Counted from the stretch's first letter, positions 34,831 to 44,039 are shown. The stretch: DNA of 64,000 nucleotides from an uncultured Rubrobacteraceae bacterium (GCA_902806065.1 CADCVE010000090.1:1-64000), one strand, 5' to 3'. A program made the numbers and translations. Notes: a model not told the origin generated them from the letters alone.

Positions 34831-35332
34831 TTTGGTTCAGGAGGACAACTTTTGGTTCAGGAGGACAACTTTTGGTTCAGGCGACCTTTTAGGTGCAACG
34901 CCACCTGAGCGTCAGGCCCGCGAGGGTCTTAACTGGCGACTCCTAGCCTATTGTCTTTGGTAGCAGTCCAGTCACGCACGATTTCGCGATCTCGCGTCTC
35001 CAATTGCGGCGTATCCCCCTCTAAAGCCGTTCGATCTTCTGGTGTGAGGTACTCCTCACCCGTTATGGAAGACAACCGTAGGTTAAGACGCGCCAACTCC
35101 CTTCTCCTGGCTGCCTCGAACTCCTCCGGCGCTGGTGTACCGTCATGCTTCATGGCTCGATAGGATAGCGGGGCGCGAGGGTATGAGAAACGCAAACAGT
35201 CCACCTCGGCACGAAAATGTATCGAAGTGTGTACGAGCTGGCCCCCCTTAGACGGGGACGACTTTTGGTTCAGGAAGGCGAGTTTTGGTGCAAGGCCTCT
35301 TGAACCAAAAGTACAAAGTCTGAATCAAAAGT
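34831..35332. repeat. Small repeat-bounded element (MITE-like or IS-end remnant)
   Basis: The left side has 2.5 exact copies of a 20-bp unit, TTTGGTTCAGGAGGACAACT (34831-34880). The right side has, on the opposite strand, two related units of 20-bp spacing (TGTACTTTTGATTCAG and TGTACTTTTGGTTCAA, at 35301-35334), plus one direct copy ACTTTTGGTTCAGG at 35261-35274. Thus about 500 bp are framed by inverted sets of 20-bp periodic repeats, as in the transposase-binding ends of some IS families (IS21-like ends have such multiple repeats). No transposase lies inside. Confidence 0.5.
34929..35153 (-). CDS. Hypothetical protein (74 aa) inside the repeat element
   Basis: A charged, helix-rich small protein (MKHDGTPAPEEFEAARRREL, then NLRLSSITGEEYLTPED, ending DNRLGVAS). 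The frame is open further upstream to 35204. There is no good ribosome site, and no family is recognised. It lies wholly within the repeat-bounded element and could be its cargo or an artefact of GC bias. Confidence 0.35.
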   Translation of the reverse strand: MKHDGTPAPEEFEAARRRELARLNLRLSSITGEEYLTPEDRTALEGDTPQLETRDREIVRDWTATKDNRLGVAS

Positions 35333-35365
35333 ACAAGCGGTTACAGGCATTGTACAAAAATTAGG

Positions 35366-35770
35366 CTAGGGATGGTGTTCCTTGATCCGGGTGTCGAGCG
35401 CCGACGCGAACCGCGCGCCAACCATAAGCAGCAGTGCTACTAAGTAGAGCAAATTGGCGACTCCGATCCATTTGAAGATGCTCGGCGTAAGCAGCACGTA
35501 AACCCCGCCGGCATAAAAGAGCCGACGAAGGCACCGAACAGGATGAGGGGTTTAACGTGGAGAGTGGCCCAGGCCGCCGCTACCGCGAGCAAAATCATCA
35601 TTATGGCCATCGCATATGGCCCTAGATCGTAACCCTGGTTAGGGGAGTAAGACGGGTTGAAGAACACAAAAATCACCCAAAGGATAGTGGCGGCAAGCGC
35701 CCCCGAGAGGCCCGCCGAGCGCCAAGATGAGGAACAGTTGGGAGGCTACTGAAAGTACTATCGCATTCCC
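35366..35770 (-). pseudogene. Frameshifted small membrane protein
   Basis: The minus strand encodes hydrophobic helices in three frames: SQLFLILALGG, then GALAATILWVIFVFFNPSYSPNQGYDLGPYAMAIMMILLAVAAAWATLHVKPLILFGAFVGS, then YAGGVYVLLTPSIFKWIGVANLLYLVALLLMVGARF and a final stop at 35366. Two one-base shifts are required. Combined length of about 130 residues with four helices suggests a small integral membrane protein. Its family is not recognised. Confidence 0.6.
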
Positions 35771-35896
35771 TCTTTAGATTTTTCCTCTGATCACTCCCGG
35801 CACTGGCCGTCCCAACGGCAATATACCCCCCACCTACCGTGAACTAGCCCGTCACGAGACTGTTTAGAGGGTAGAGTGCACCGAAGTACCGGCGCT

Positions 35897-36883
35897 CTAG
35901 CCGCCGATCTGGCTCATCGTGCGCTTCCGCGACTCTTGGGGGAGCGTGAGTCCGGCGGCGGGCTTTATGCGCGCGGTGCGCCACAGGACTTCGTGGATCG
36001 CGGGTATGGGGTCGGCGGAGCGGATAGCGTCTTTTACGGGTACATCGAGGTCGGTGAGGAGGCACGGATGGACCTTGCCGTCGGCTGTCAGCCTGAGCCG
36101 CGAGCACCGCGCGCAGAACGGCTCGGAGACCGGCGTTATGACCCCGAAGGTCCCAGGAGCGCCAGCGAACTTGAACTCGTTCGCTGGCGCTGCTGGGTCC
36201 TCCGGCTCTATCTCCACGAGCTCCCCGAGCTCCTCCTGCGCCCGTTGCAGGATCTCCTTGCCCGGGATGAACAGCGAACGGAAGCGCGAACCGTCCGTAT
36301 CGCCGTTGAGGGGCATAAGCTCGATGAAGCGCACGTGCATTGGGTAGCGGAGCGTGAGCTTCGCCATCGCCGAGATCTCATCGTCGTTCACCCCGCGCAT
36401 CGCGACCGCGTTGAGCTTGACCGGCGAGAGCGGCGTCTCCAGAGCGGCCATGATAGCGTCCCAGACCTTCTGGAAGTGATTGCGGCGCGTTATGAACTGG
36501 AACTTCTCTGGCTGCAGGGTATCGAGGGAGATGTTAATCCGATCCAACCCCGCTTCCACGAGCCCTTCGAGGTTTTCCTCTAGCAGGAAGCCGTTGGTGG
36601 TCATGGTAACGTCCTCGAACCCGAGAACCTTGAGCTGCTCCACGAACCACACGACCCCCCGGCGGACTAGCGGCTCGCCCCCGGTGACACGGACCTTGGT
36701 AACCCCGAGCTGAAGGCACGCTTCCGCGAAGGTCAGCATCTCCTCCAGGGTGAGGATGTGGCTCTTGTCCTGGAACTGGATGTCCTCGGGCATACAGTAT
36801 TGGCACCGGAAGTTGCATCTATCCGTCACCGAGATGCGGAGGTAGTCCATCTTGCGGTTGAAGCTATCCGTTAGTTGAACCAT
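35897..36883 (-). CDS. moaA: GTP 3',8-cyclase MoaA
   Basis: A 328-residue radical SAM enzyme for the first step of molybdopterin synthesis. The N-terminal [4Fe-4S] motif is CNFRCQYC (Cys23, Cys27, Cys30); the second cluster is in PFCARCSRLRLTADGKVHPC. VRVTGGEPLVRRG and the C-terminal Gly-Gly (SQIGG end), needed for activity in this family, are present. ATG 36883 gives the usual N-terminus (LTDSFNRKMDYLRISVTDRCN). It could supply cofactor to the molybdenum hydroxylase at the left edge. No other moa gene is adjacent. Confidence 0.96.
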   Translation of the reverse strand: MVQLTDSFNRKMDYLRISVTDRCNFRCQYCMPEDIQFQDKSHILTLEEMLTFAEACLQLGVTKVRVTGGEPLVRRGVVWFVEQLKVLGFEDVTMTTNGFLLEENLEGLVEAGLDRINISLDTLQPEKFQFITRRNHFQKVWDAIMAALETPLSPVKLNAVAMRGVNDDEISAMAKLTLRYPMHVRFIELMPLNGDTDGSRFRSLFIPGKEILQRAQEELGELVEIEPEDPAAPANEFKFAGAPGTFGVITPVSEPFCARCSRLRLTADGKVHPCLLTDLDVPVKDAIRSADPIPAIHEVLWRTARIKPAAGLTLPQESRKRTMSQIGG

Positions 36884-37095
36884 ACTCGCCTTCGTACGCT
36901 TTCCCGAGCTTCTATTGTACCCGGTAACCCGGCCGTAGGAGTCTCTAGTAAAATGTCTCTCTTCAGGCACAGGCTGGATAATGATCCGGCGTTTCGGATT
37001 GGTCGCGACCATACAGTGAGGGTGCCGGCTCTCACGATACTTCTGGAGGAACACACGGTACTTAGAGGGTCATCGCCCCGATTTGGGGAGAAGCT

Positions 37096-39420
37096 GTGAC
37101 GGCGCTGTCGGCGGCGTTCTCCCTCGCGCCGCTCTTGCCGCTCCTTGTTGCACTACTCGCGGCGCCCGCTGCGATGCTCGCGGGGACTTTGAAACCTCGT
37201 CTGGCGGCGCCCGTGGGGACTGCCTTCGCGGCGCTTGCCTTCCTGGCTACCGCATTCACGTGGTACAGGGGCGGGGGCACCGTGGATCTCGCGTGGGCTC
37301 CGACATGGGGGATGCGCTTCACTATTGCCCTGGACGGGCTCGCGGCGCTCTACGCCCTGCTCGCGACGGGGATAGGGTTTCTGGTCCTGGCCTACTCCTC
37401 GCGTTACCTGCCGCTGCACCTGGATCAGGAGGGACGCCCGGAAGCAGAGGGTGCGAGATTCTACGGTTTCATGCTCCTATTCATGGGAGCGATGGTTGGG
37501 CTGGCGATGGCTCAGGACCTCGTACTCTTGTTCGTCTTCTGGGACCTCACGGCGGTGGCTTCTTACTACCTCATAGCCTACGACCGCCACGATCCCGACG
37601 CTCGTGCCTCGGCCCTGATGGCGCTCCTCGTCACTGGCATCACCGCCGTCCTGCTCCTTATAGGCGCCCTTACTCTGTACGCTACCTATGGGACGCTCTC
37701 CGTGCCCGATCTGGCCGGGAGCGTGGAGCCGGGCGTTACCCTCACCGTCGCGGGGCTCCTCATTGCCTGCGCCGCCCTCGCCAAGAGCGCGCAGGTCCCG
37801 TTCCACTTCTGGCTGCCGCGGGCGATGGCCGCGCCGACGCCCGTCTCGGCGTATCTGCACTCCGCCGCGATGGTCGCGGCCGGGGTTCTCTTGCTCGGCC
37901 GGGTATATCCGCTTCTGGAGAAAAGCCAGTTCCTCCTCGACGTGTTGCTCGTGGTGGGACTACTCTCGATCTCCGTCGGCGCTATCCTCGCCCTCACGCG
38001 GGACGTCCTCAAACAACTCCTGGCCTACTCCACGATCTCGCAATACGGCTACGTCGTATTTCTATACGGCCTCGGTGGTGAGTACGGTGCGGCGGGCGCG
38101 GCATTCTACGTAGTGTCGCACGCTCTCGCCAAATGCGCCCTGTTCCTCACCGCCGGCGCCATCACCGAAGAGACCGGCGAGGATCGCCTGAGCAGGCTCG
38201 GCGGCCTCACGAAACGCCTGCCGCTTCTGGCGGTGGCGAGCGGGGCCGCCGCCGCTGGCCTCGCGGCGCTCCCTTTCACCATTGGCTTCTTCAAGGACGA
38301 ACTTCTCTTCGAGGCGGCCCTGGAGCGGGGTGGACTATTTGCCGCGCTCTCCGTCCTCGGGGCCGCGCTGACCATCGCCTATACCTGGCGCTTCTGGGGC
38401 GGCCTCTTTCTCGGTGAGGGCCGCGATGGGGCGGGGAGTCTCCCGGCCGCCCTTGTTTGGCCCGTAGCGGTGCTCGGGGGGCTCGTGCTCCTCGGCGGTC
38501 TCTTCGTCGAGCCTTTCGCCCTGCTGGCCGAGGCCGCGGGCGCTGCCTCTTACGGAGCTCCGACGCCCATCGAACCGGCATACCACCTCGACCTTCGCCC
38601 GACGAACCTGATGGCCGTGGGGGCGTTCGCGCTCGGGATTGCCATTGTGGCCTCCCGGCCGCTGTGGGAGAGGGGCGCTCTGGCGGTCTCGCGGTTTGGG
38701 GAGGTTTTGGGGCCGGAGAGGTTATATGAATGGGGTGTGGATGCTCTCAACCGGCTCTCGGATTACGTTCACCGGGCGGAGGTGCGGGACCTGCGGAGCC
38801 GGGTCGCGGCGATACTCCTGCCGGCGGGTGTTCTGGTGGGAGCAGGGATACTGGTGACACCCACGGTGGGGGCTTACCGGACCGGGGAGGTAATGAGGGG
38901 AGATTTTCCACTGCTTCTGGCCCTCGTGGTGGTGGCGGTAGCGGCGCTTACTACAACCTTTACGCGGCGGCATGTCACGCTGGCATTGGTCTTGTCGGGC
39001 GCCGGATTCGTGCTCGCTCTTGTTTACGCCTTTCTCGGGGCGCCGGAGGTGACGCTCGTGGCGGTACTCGTGGAGACGTTCCTGACGCTGCTTTTCCTCG
39101 GCACTTCCAAGCTGATCCCGTACAAAGTCCTGCACGACCAGGCCAAGCTGCCGCTGGGCAACCAGTGGCGTAGGGTCTTCTTCTCCTGCCTCGCGAGCCT
39201 TTTCGCCTTCGCGGTGGCGTGGAGCGCGCTCTCGCAGCCCGCCGCCGAAAACACCGTCGCCGAAGAGCACGTCCGGCTCGCCCCGGATGCTCACGCCCAG
39301 GATACCGTGTCGGCGATACTCGCCGACTTCCGCGCCCTGGATACTCTGGGCGAGGTCACCGTCGTCGCCCTGGTCATCCTCGGGGTCGCAACCCTCCTCA
39401 ACCGCGGACGGTTGCCGTGA
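37096..39420 (+). CDS. mrpA: Mrp Na+/H+ antiporter subunit A
   Basis: A 774-residue NuoL-like subunit of the multi-gene Mrp antiporter. The proton-channel segment is AKSAQVPFHFWLPRAMAAPTPVSAYLHSAAMVAAG (key Lys) followed by LLAYSTISQYGY and ALAKCALFLTAGAI. The C-terminal part includes the DUF4040 region (ALVLSGAGFVLALVYAFLGAPEVTLVAVLVETFLTLLFL) and an MbhE-like tail. GGGGAGAAG precedes GTG 37096. It starts a seven-gene operon in canonical A-G order. Confidence 0.96.
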   Translation: MTALSAAFSLAPLLPLLVALLAAPAAMLAGTLKPRLAAPVGTAFAALAFLATAFTWYRGGGTVDLAWAPTWGMRFTIALDGLAALYALLATGIGFLVLAYSSRYLPLHLDQEGRPEAEGARFYGFMLLFMGAMVGLAMAQDLVLLFVFWDLTAVASYYLIAYDRHDPDARASALMALLVTGITAVLLLIGALTLYATYGTLSVPDLAGSVEPGVTLTVAGLLIACAALAKSAQVPFHFWLPRAMAAPTPVSAYLHSAAMVAAGVLLLGRVYPLLEKSQFLLDVLLVVGLLSISVGAILALTRDVLKQLLAYSTISQYGYVVFLYGLGGEYGAAGAAFYVVSHALAKCALFLTAGAITEETGEDRLSRLGGLTKRLPLLAVASGAAAAGLAALPFTIGFFKDELLFEAALERGGLFAALSVLGAALTIAYTWRFWGGLFLGEGRDGAGSLPAALVWPVAVLGGLVLLGGLFVEPFALLAEAAGAASYGAPTPIEPAYHLDLRPTNLMAVGAFALGIAIVASRPLWERGALAVSRFGEVLGPERLYEWGVDALNRLSDYVHRAEVRDLRSRVAAILLPAGVLVGAGILVTPTVGAYRTGEVMRGDFPLLLALVVVAVAALTTTFTRRHVTLALVLSGAGFVLALVYAFLGAPEVTLVAVLVETFLTLLFLGTSKLIPYKVLHDQAKLPLGNQWRRVFFSCLASLFAFAVAWSALSQPAAENTVAEEHVRLAPDAHAQDTVSAILADFRALDTLGEVTVVALVILGVATLLNRGRLP

Positions 39421-39430
39421 AGGGGCGCAC

Positions 39431-39982
39431 ATGAAGAATGCCCCGGCAAGGACCCCGGAGATCACGAGTGTGCTGGTGCGCACCATAGCGAAGCTGCTCT
39501 TTCTGCCGATTCTGGTCACGGCGGTGGCCATGCTCATAAAGGGGTACGCGCAGCCCGGCGATGGTTTCTCGGCCGGGGTCGTCGGTGCCCTTGGCATACT
39601 GTTGCAGTATCTGGCCTTTGGCCGCCGCACGGCGGAGCGCCTCCCGCTCGTCGGGTTCGCTGGCAAAGGCGTCTTCGCCGGGCTGCTGATCGCGCTGCTA
39701 GTCGCGGCGACGCCCGTGTTCCTCGGCCAGCCGGTCTTCACTCACTACCCGCCGGCCGGCGCGAGTGTCATATACGTGGGCACCATCGAGCTAATAACCG
39801 CGTTGCTCTTCGATACTGCGGTGTTCCTGATGGTCATGGGTTTCGTGCTCGGCGGCGTGCAGATGATCGCGCAGACCATCGCCGACGAAGACGAGTACCG
39901 TGGTCCTGAGGCTACCGGCCCGGAGTTCGATGCAAGCGCCGGGACGGATGTGGAGCCATCCTCTGGAGGTGGGCGGCGATGA
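39431..39982 (+). CDS. mrpB: Mrp antiporter subunit B
   Basis: A 183-residue membrane protein with four helices of the MnhB domain. The signature KGYAQPGDGFSAGVVGALGILLQYLAFG and GTIELITALLFDTAVFLMVMGFVLG are typical. A hydrophilic tail of about 35 residues follows. It starts 10 nt after mrpA with AGGGG upstream, and its end overlaps mrpC by 4 nt (ATGA). Confidence 0.95.
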   Translation: MKNAPARTPEITSVLVRTIAKLLFLPILVTAVAMLIKGYAQPGDGFSAGVVGALGILLQYLAFGRRTAERLPLVGFAGKGVFAGLLIALLVAATPVFLGQPVFTHYPPAGASVIYVGTIELITALLFDTAVFLMVMGFVLGGVQMIAQTIADEDEYRGPEATGPEFDASAGTDVEPSSGGGRR

Positions 39983-40416
39983 TCCTGGCGTTCTCGCTCG
40001 CGGTGGCTGTGGTCTTCGGGTCCGGGGTGTTTCTGGTGATACAGCGGGACCTCCTGCGGGTGGTGGTCGGGATCGTCTTGATCTCCAACTCCGCCTCTTT
40101 GTTTATTGTGGCCGCCGGCCTCACGCGGGGGGCCGTGCCCATAGTGCCTCTCCCGGGTGGAGACGGAGCTTCAGCGAGCGACCCTCTCGTACAGGCGATG
40201 GCGCTGACGGCGCTCATTATTACCTCCAGCGTGACCGCCCTGCTCCTTAGCCTGATCTACCGTCTCTACGTCTCCCACGATACGATGGATATCGAAGACA
40301 TCTCCGTCGCGGAACTGCGCGAGGCCGAAGCCCTGGAGAGGAAGAACCGCCCGGAGATCGAGGAGAACCCGGAGAAGGGGCCGGCGGCGGAGGAACTGGA
40401 GGAGAGGTCGCGGTGA
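39979..40416 (+). CDS. mrpC: Mrp antiporter subunit C
   Basis: A 145-residue NuoK-like subunit with three helices (about 2-20, 28-50, 72-95): VFLVIQRDLLRVVVGIVLISNSASLFIV and DPLVQAMALTALIITSSVTALLLSLIYRL. It has an unusually long acidic cytoplasmic tail (about 100-145). It is coupled to mrpB by a 4-nt overlap. Confidence 0.95.
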   Translation: MILAFSLAVAVVFGSGVFLVIQRDLLRVVVGIVLISNSASLFIVAAGLTRGAVPIVPLPGGDGASASDPLVQAMALTALIITSSVTALLLSLIYRLYVSHDTMDIEDISVAELREAEALERKNRPEIEENPEKGPAAEELEERSR

Positions 40417-40434
40417 TGAGCCCGTGAGGTACTC

Positions 40435-41886
40435 GTGACTGACCAGACGCTCCTCGTGCTGCCGGCTGGTATCCCGTGGGTGCTCGCGGCGGTCTTCGCC
40501 CTGCTGGATGGGCGTCGGAGGTGGGTCGGGCGCATCGCCGCCGTGGGCCTCGGAGTCAGCTTCGTCTCGATGGTGGCGTTGGCCTTGCGAGTCCTGCGTG
40601 ATGGGCCGGTCGAGGTGGTGGCCGGGAACTGGCCCGCCGGGGTCGGCATCGTGTTGCGGGCGGACGCCCTCGGGGTCGCGTTTGCGGTGGTCTCGATTGG
40701 AGTCATGCTCGTCTCGCTGCTGTACGAGGTCTCTTTGGGGATGCGCTCGCGGACGTTTCCGGCGGTTGTATTGTTTATGGCCGCGGGGCTGACGGGCTTG
40801 TTTCTGACGGGGGATATCTTCAACTTCTACGTGTTCTTCGAGGTCTCCGTGACGGCGGCGTACGTGTTGACGAGCTACCGGGAGCGGGATTATCAGGTCC
40901 GGGCGGCGTTTATCTTCGCGATCGTAAACCTGTTTGGCTCGGTGGTCTTTCTCATCGCCGCTGCCTCTCTGTACCACGTAACGGGGTCGCTGGAGATGCA
41001 GACCGTAGCCGAGAGGCTGGGCGAAACGAGCCCGAACTCCGCTATTACCATCGCCGTCGCGATCTTCGTGGCGTTCTCCTTGAAGCTCGGGCTCTTCCCG
41101 TTCCACTTCTGGCTGCCCGCGGTGTATGTCGGCAGTCATCCGCCGGTGGCGGCGATCCTGAGCGGCGCCCTCGCGAATATCGGGAGCTACGGCCTCCTCC
41201 GCTTCGGCGGTATTCTCCCCGACCAGCTCGCGCTCGGTACTTATGCGGTCCTTATCCTCGGTTCGGCGAGTATTATCTACGGAGCGCTGCAGTCGATCTC
41301 ACGCAGCGATGTCTCCGAGGTCCTGGCCTACTCGGCTATCGGGCAGGCCGGGTATATCCTTCTGGCCCTGGGCCTCGGTGGTCCGGTGGGCTTCTCGGCG
41401 GCTGTTATTTACGCGGTGGTGAACTCGTTGAACAAGGCGCTGCTCTTCCTGGTGGCGGGGCTGCGCGGGCCGCTAGTCGGGGCCGCGTTCGCCGTCGGGG
41501 CGTTGAGCGTGGCGGGTGTACCCCCGGCGGTGGGGTTTATCGCCAAGATCGCGGTGTTCAAGGCTGCCCTCGCGGCCGGAGCCGGAGGGGGTACGGCCGG
41601 GGCGGTTGGGACGGTGGTGTTCGTGACGGTGATCTTTGTGGGCGGTGCGCTCTCTTTTGTGTATATGTTCCAAATTTACCAGCGTGTCTTCCTGGCCCGG
41701 GAGCCGCAGGGCGGACACGTAGAGAAACCAAGCCCGCGCGCGACGCGGGCACTCGTCGGCGTTCTGGCAGCGCTCGTCCTCGTCTTTGGTCTCTGGCCGG
41801 AACCACTACTGGTCCTCGGCGAGGAAGCCGCCGCGGTCCTGACCGGGAGCCCGGGCGACGTCTCAGGTGGCGGTGATTCGCCGTGA
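40435..41886 (+). CDS. mrpD: Mrp antiporter subunit D
   Basis: A 483-residue NuoM/NuoN-like antiporter subunit with about 14 helices. Motifs: TGDIFNFYVFFEVSVTAAYVL (conserved Glu), SLKLGLFPFHFWLPAVYVGSHPPVAAILSG (channel Lys), VLAYSAIGQAGYILLALGLGG and VNSLNKALLFLVAG. The start is GTG 40435, 18 nt after mrpC. Its stop overlaps mrpE by 4 nt. Confidence 0.96.
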   Translation: MTDQTLLVLPAGIPWVLAAVFALLDGRRRWVGRIAAVGLGVSFVSMVALALRVLRDGPVEVVAGNWPAGVGIVLRADALGVAFAVVSIGVMLVSLLYEVSLGMRSRTFPAVVLFMAAGLTGLFLTGDIFNFYVFFEVSVTAAYVLTSYRERDYQVRAAFIFAIVNLFGSVVFLIAAASLYHVTGSLEMQTVAERLGETSPNSAITIAVAIFVAFSLKLGLFPFHFWLPAVYVGSHPPVAAILSGALANIGSYGLLRFGGILPDQLALGTYAVLILGSASIIYGALQSISRSDVSEVLAYSAIGQAGYILLALGLGGPVGFSAAVIYAVVNSLNKALLFLVAGLRGPLVGAAFAVGALSVAGVPPAVGFIAKIAVFKAALAAGAGGGTAGAVGTVVFVTVIFVGGALSFVYMFQIYQRVFLAREPQGGHVEKPSPRATRALVGVLAALVLVFGLWPEPLLVLGEEAAAVLTGSPGDVSGGGDSP

Positions 41887-42371
41887 AGCGGGCAGGTTTA
41901 GCTTTGTTGCTCCTCACGCTCATCTATGCGATGGTGCTTGCGAGCTTCCATCCTCTGGACCTGCTCTTCGGAGCGGCCCTCTCGGGGGCGTTGCTCTACG
42001 TCTTCCGCTCGTTCGTATTTGATGCCGGGCCGGACCCGCTGCCGGGGTTTTTGGGACGCTTCGCGGCGTTCTTTCCGTTTGCATGGGCTATAGCGTGGGA
42101 CGTCGCTAAGGGGACGTGGGCGGTCGCGCTCGTCGTGTTGCACTTCCGGCCGCTCGTGAGCCCGGGCATAGTCAAGGTGCCAATTGGGGAGCGGACACCG
42201 ACCGGGGTCGCGGTCTCGGCGCTGGTAACGACGCTCTCGCCGGGGGCTTTCCTGATCGAGGCGAACGAAGAGTTTATGCTCATACACTTCCTCGACGCAG
42301 CCGATCCGGACGCTGTGCGCGAGAAACACGAAGACTTCTACCAACGCTACCAGAGAAAGGTCTTCCCGTGA
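41883..42371 (+). CDS. mrpE: Mrp antiporter subunit E
   Basis: A 162-residue MnhE-domain protein. Two N-terminal helices (YAMVLASFHPLDLLFGAALSGALLYV) are followed by one near 55-80, then a soluble domain with PGIVKVPIGERTPTGVAVSALVTTLSPGAFLIEANEEFMLIHFLDA, the family signature (TLSPGT-like). GTG 41883 overlaps the mrpD stop (GTGA). Confidence 0.95.
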   Translation: MKRAGLALLLLTLIYAMVLASFHPLDLLFGAALSGALLYVFRSFVFDAGPDPLPGFLGRFAAFFPFAWAIAWDVAKGTWAVALVVLHFRPLVSPGIVKVPIGERTPTGVAVSALVTTLSPGAFLIEANEEFMLIHFLDAADPDAVREKHEDFYQRYQRKVFP

Positions 42372-42405
42372 CACGTGTTGGTCGAGGTTCAGAGAGGGGG
42401 CCAGT

Positions 42406-42672
42406 TTGCACGAAGTAGTCTTTTACGCGGCGGCGGCATGGTTGACGGTGTTGCTCGCGGTAGGGGTGGTCGCCTTGATCATGGTTTCCTCGACCGCCGG
42501 GCGCATTCTCGCGCTGGATACGCTTACCCTGGTCCTGGCCGCCCTGCTGGTCCTCTACGGAGCCGCCAACCGCAGCCCTTACTACGTGGACGCGGCCCTT
42601 ATCCTCGCTCTTCTAGCCTTTGTCGGCACTGTAGCCGCCGCCCGGTACCACGGCGAGAGAAAGATCTTCTAA
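42406..42672 (+). CDS. mrpF: Mrp antiporter subunit F
   Basis: An 88-residue, three-helix subunit: AAAAWLTVLLAVGVVALIMV, RILALDTLTLVLAALLVLYG and DAALILALLAFVGTVAAARY (the conserved Asp of the third helix). The start is TTG 42406 behind GAGAGGGGG. Its TAA overlaps the mrpG ATG by one base (TAATG). Confidence 0.93.
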   Translation: MHEVVFYAAAAWLTVLLAVGVVALIMVSSTAGRILALDTLTLVLAALLVLYGAANRSPYYVDAALILALLAFVGTVAAARYHGERKIF

Positions 42673-43055
42673 TGGCGCAGATAACTCCGTCCGTGGCCGC
42701 CGCGATACCCTGGGTCGCCGACGCCTTGATGCTGATCGGTGTCCTGGTGATGACGATAGGAGTGTATGGGGTGGTGAGGATGCCGAGTACCTACACCAGG
42801 CTGCACGCGGCGAGCAAGGCCGTCGTCCTCGGCGCGATGCCATTGCTCTTGGCCTCGGCGCTCACAGGCGGCAAGGAGACTGTTCTGCGGGTGGTCCTGA
42901 TCGGCGTCTTTCTGCTCCTCACCACCCCGGTCTCGTCACACATGATCGGACGCGCCGCCTATATGAGAGGCGAGAAAATGCAAGGTTCGAATGTTGTGGA
43001 TGAATCCGGCAGCGGCCTCACGGGGTCAGAGGCAGGATCGGAGAAAGACCTCTAA
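42672..43055 (+). CDS. mrpG: Mrp antiporter subunit G
   Basis: A 127-residue MnhG-domain protein: DALMLIGVLVMTIGVYGVVRMPSTYTRLHAASKAVVLGAMPLLL and LIGVFLLLTTPVSSHMIGRAAY, three helices. It ends the operon and has a hydrophilic tail of about 30 residues. It is translationally coupled to mrpF through TAATG. Confidence 0.95.
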   Translation: MAQITPSVAAAIPWVADALMLIGVLVMTIGVYGVVRMPSTYTRLHAASKAVVLGAMPLLLASALTGGKETVLRVVLIGVFLLLTTPVSSHMIGRAAYMRGEKMQGSNVVDESGSGLTGSEAGSEKDL

Positions 43056-43629
43056 CTACCGGTCCTGCAAACCAGGAGAACGCTGACTGCGACGAGAAGC
43101 GCCCGGCGAAACCCGGCCGCTGCGCCGTGTCGATGACGAAGTATACTTAATGCGCGCCACAGATCAAAGCCCCGCGAGACCTCCGGGGGTGTGATCCTGG
43201 TGGTCGAACACCCGCATCTCGTCGTCGAGGAGGTCGAAGATCAACCCTGTCGTGCCGGTCGGCGGAGCGTGTTCTCTGGACGTGCGGCGGAGCATAGCCC
43301 TCTCCCGACCAGAACTTGTCTACGAAGCTCGACAGCGGAGATCCGGGTTGCAGACGCGGTAGACCACTGCACTTTCCGTACGCCTACGCAAGGATTACTA
43401 GACCACCTCCTGGTTTTCTCCCCGAACGCCTTGTCACGCGCTTATAACCCCTCGGATACAGGAAAAGAATAACCCTCGACTATACCTTTACGTATCCCTT
43501 CCTATAAGTTACAGGTTAACCACATCATCTACGCTAACGTGAGTCCGCTTCACGTTGTATTCGCGGCGTGGACATGCGAAGTTATCACCTGCAACACAAA
43601 GCCTACGGCTCAATGAGAAGGAGGTACAC
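43056..43629. other. Intergenic region downstream of mrp
   Basis: About 570 bp. A TATACT element at 43142-43147 stands by itself, and short frames (such as 43191-43472 plus) lack ribosome sites or motifs. CCGGCGAAACCCGG near 43106 may form part of the operon terminator. Nothing else is supported. Confidence 0.4.
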
Positions 43630-43809
43630 GTGCAACGTTATCTGGGGCGCACCGTCCTTATATGTGAAGAATGCGGAGAGAGGTTAGTCATTACGGACCC
43701 CGCGTGCATTCAGCAACTGGATCGTCTAGTCTTCGAATGCGAGTGTGGTGTGGAGCTAGGTCTTGCCGATCGCGTCTTGGAGGGTAATTCCGACAAAGGC
43801 GCTGCTTAG
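43630..43809 (+). CDS. Zinc-ribbon microprotein (59 aa)
   Basis: A small protein with paired cysteines CEECGE near residue 12 and CECG near 39, likely one zinc-ribbon or knuckle, plus an isolated Cys in PACIQQL. AAGGAGGT, a perfect Shine-Dalgarno sequence, precedes GTG 43630 by 4-5 nt, which strongly supports translation. The function is unknown; it may be a regulator or RNA-binding factor. It is monocistronic. Confidence 0.75.
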   Translation: MQRYLGRTVLICEECGERLVITDPACIQQLDRLVFECECGVELGLADRVLEGNSDKGAA

Positions 43810-43918
43810 GACCTGTTTTAGTCTTCTCGCCTTGCGGCATCCGTAACTCTTCCTGCCCTTTAGCAACCGGTGCTGGTATATGCGATGTTTAGCACTTGTT
43901 AGAATTCTAGAGAACTGT

Positions 43919-43946
43919 AAGGGGCGAGCTTCTTAGGAAGCCCCTT
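43919..43946. terminator. Bidirectional terminator hairpin
   Basis: AAGGGG (43919-43924) and CTTC pair with GAAG and CCCCTT (43941-43946) in a compact hairpin between the zinc-ribbon gene and the convergent glycosyltransferase. Confidence 0.55.
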
Positions 43947-44039
43947 GTGACTCTGAGGAGGCTCCTGGCTCCTCTGTAGCGGTTCGTTGGCTGGTGGAGC
44001 GTCTGTGTTGTGCGGTAGGTTTGCGCTCCCGGTCGGCCG

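Noticed and set aside
34831-34880. Tandem 20-bp repeats as a possible CRISPR array
   Set aside because: Units are directly adjacent with no unique spacers and only 2.5 copies, and there are no cas genes.
43191-43472. A 93-codon ORF downstream of mrpG
   Set aside because: There is no start context or motif; composition is not gene-like compared with neighbours.
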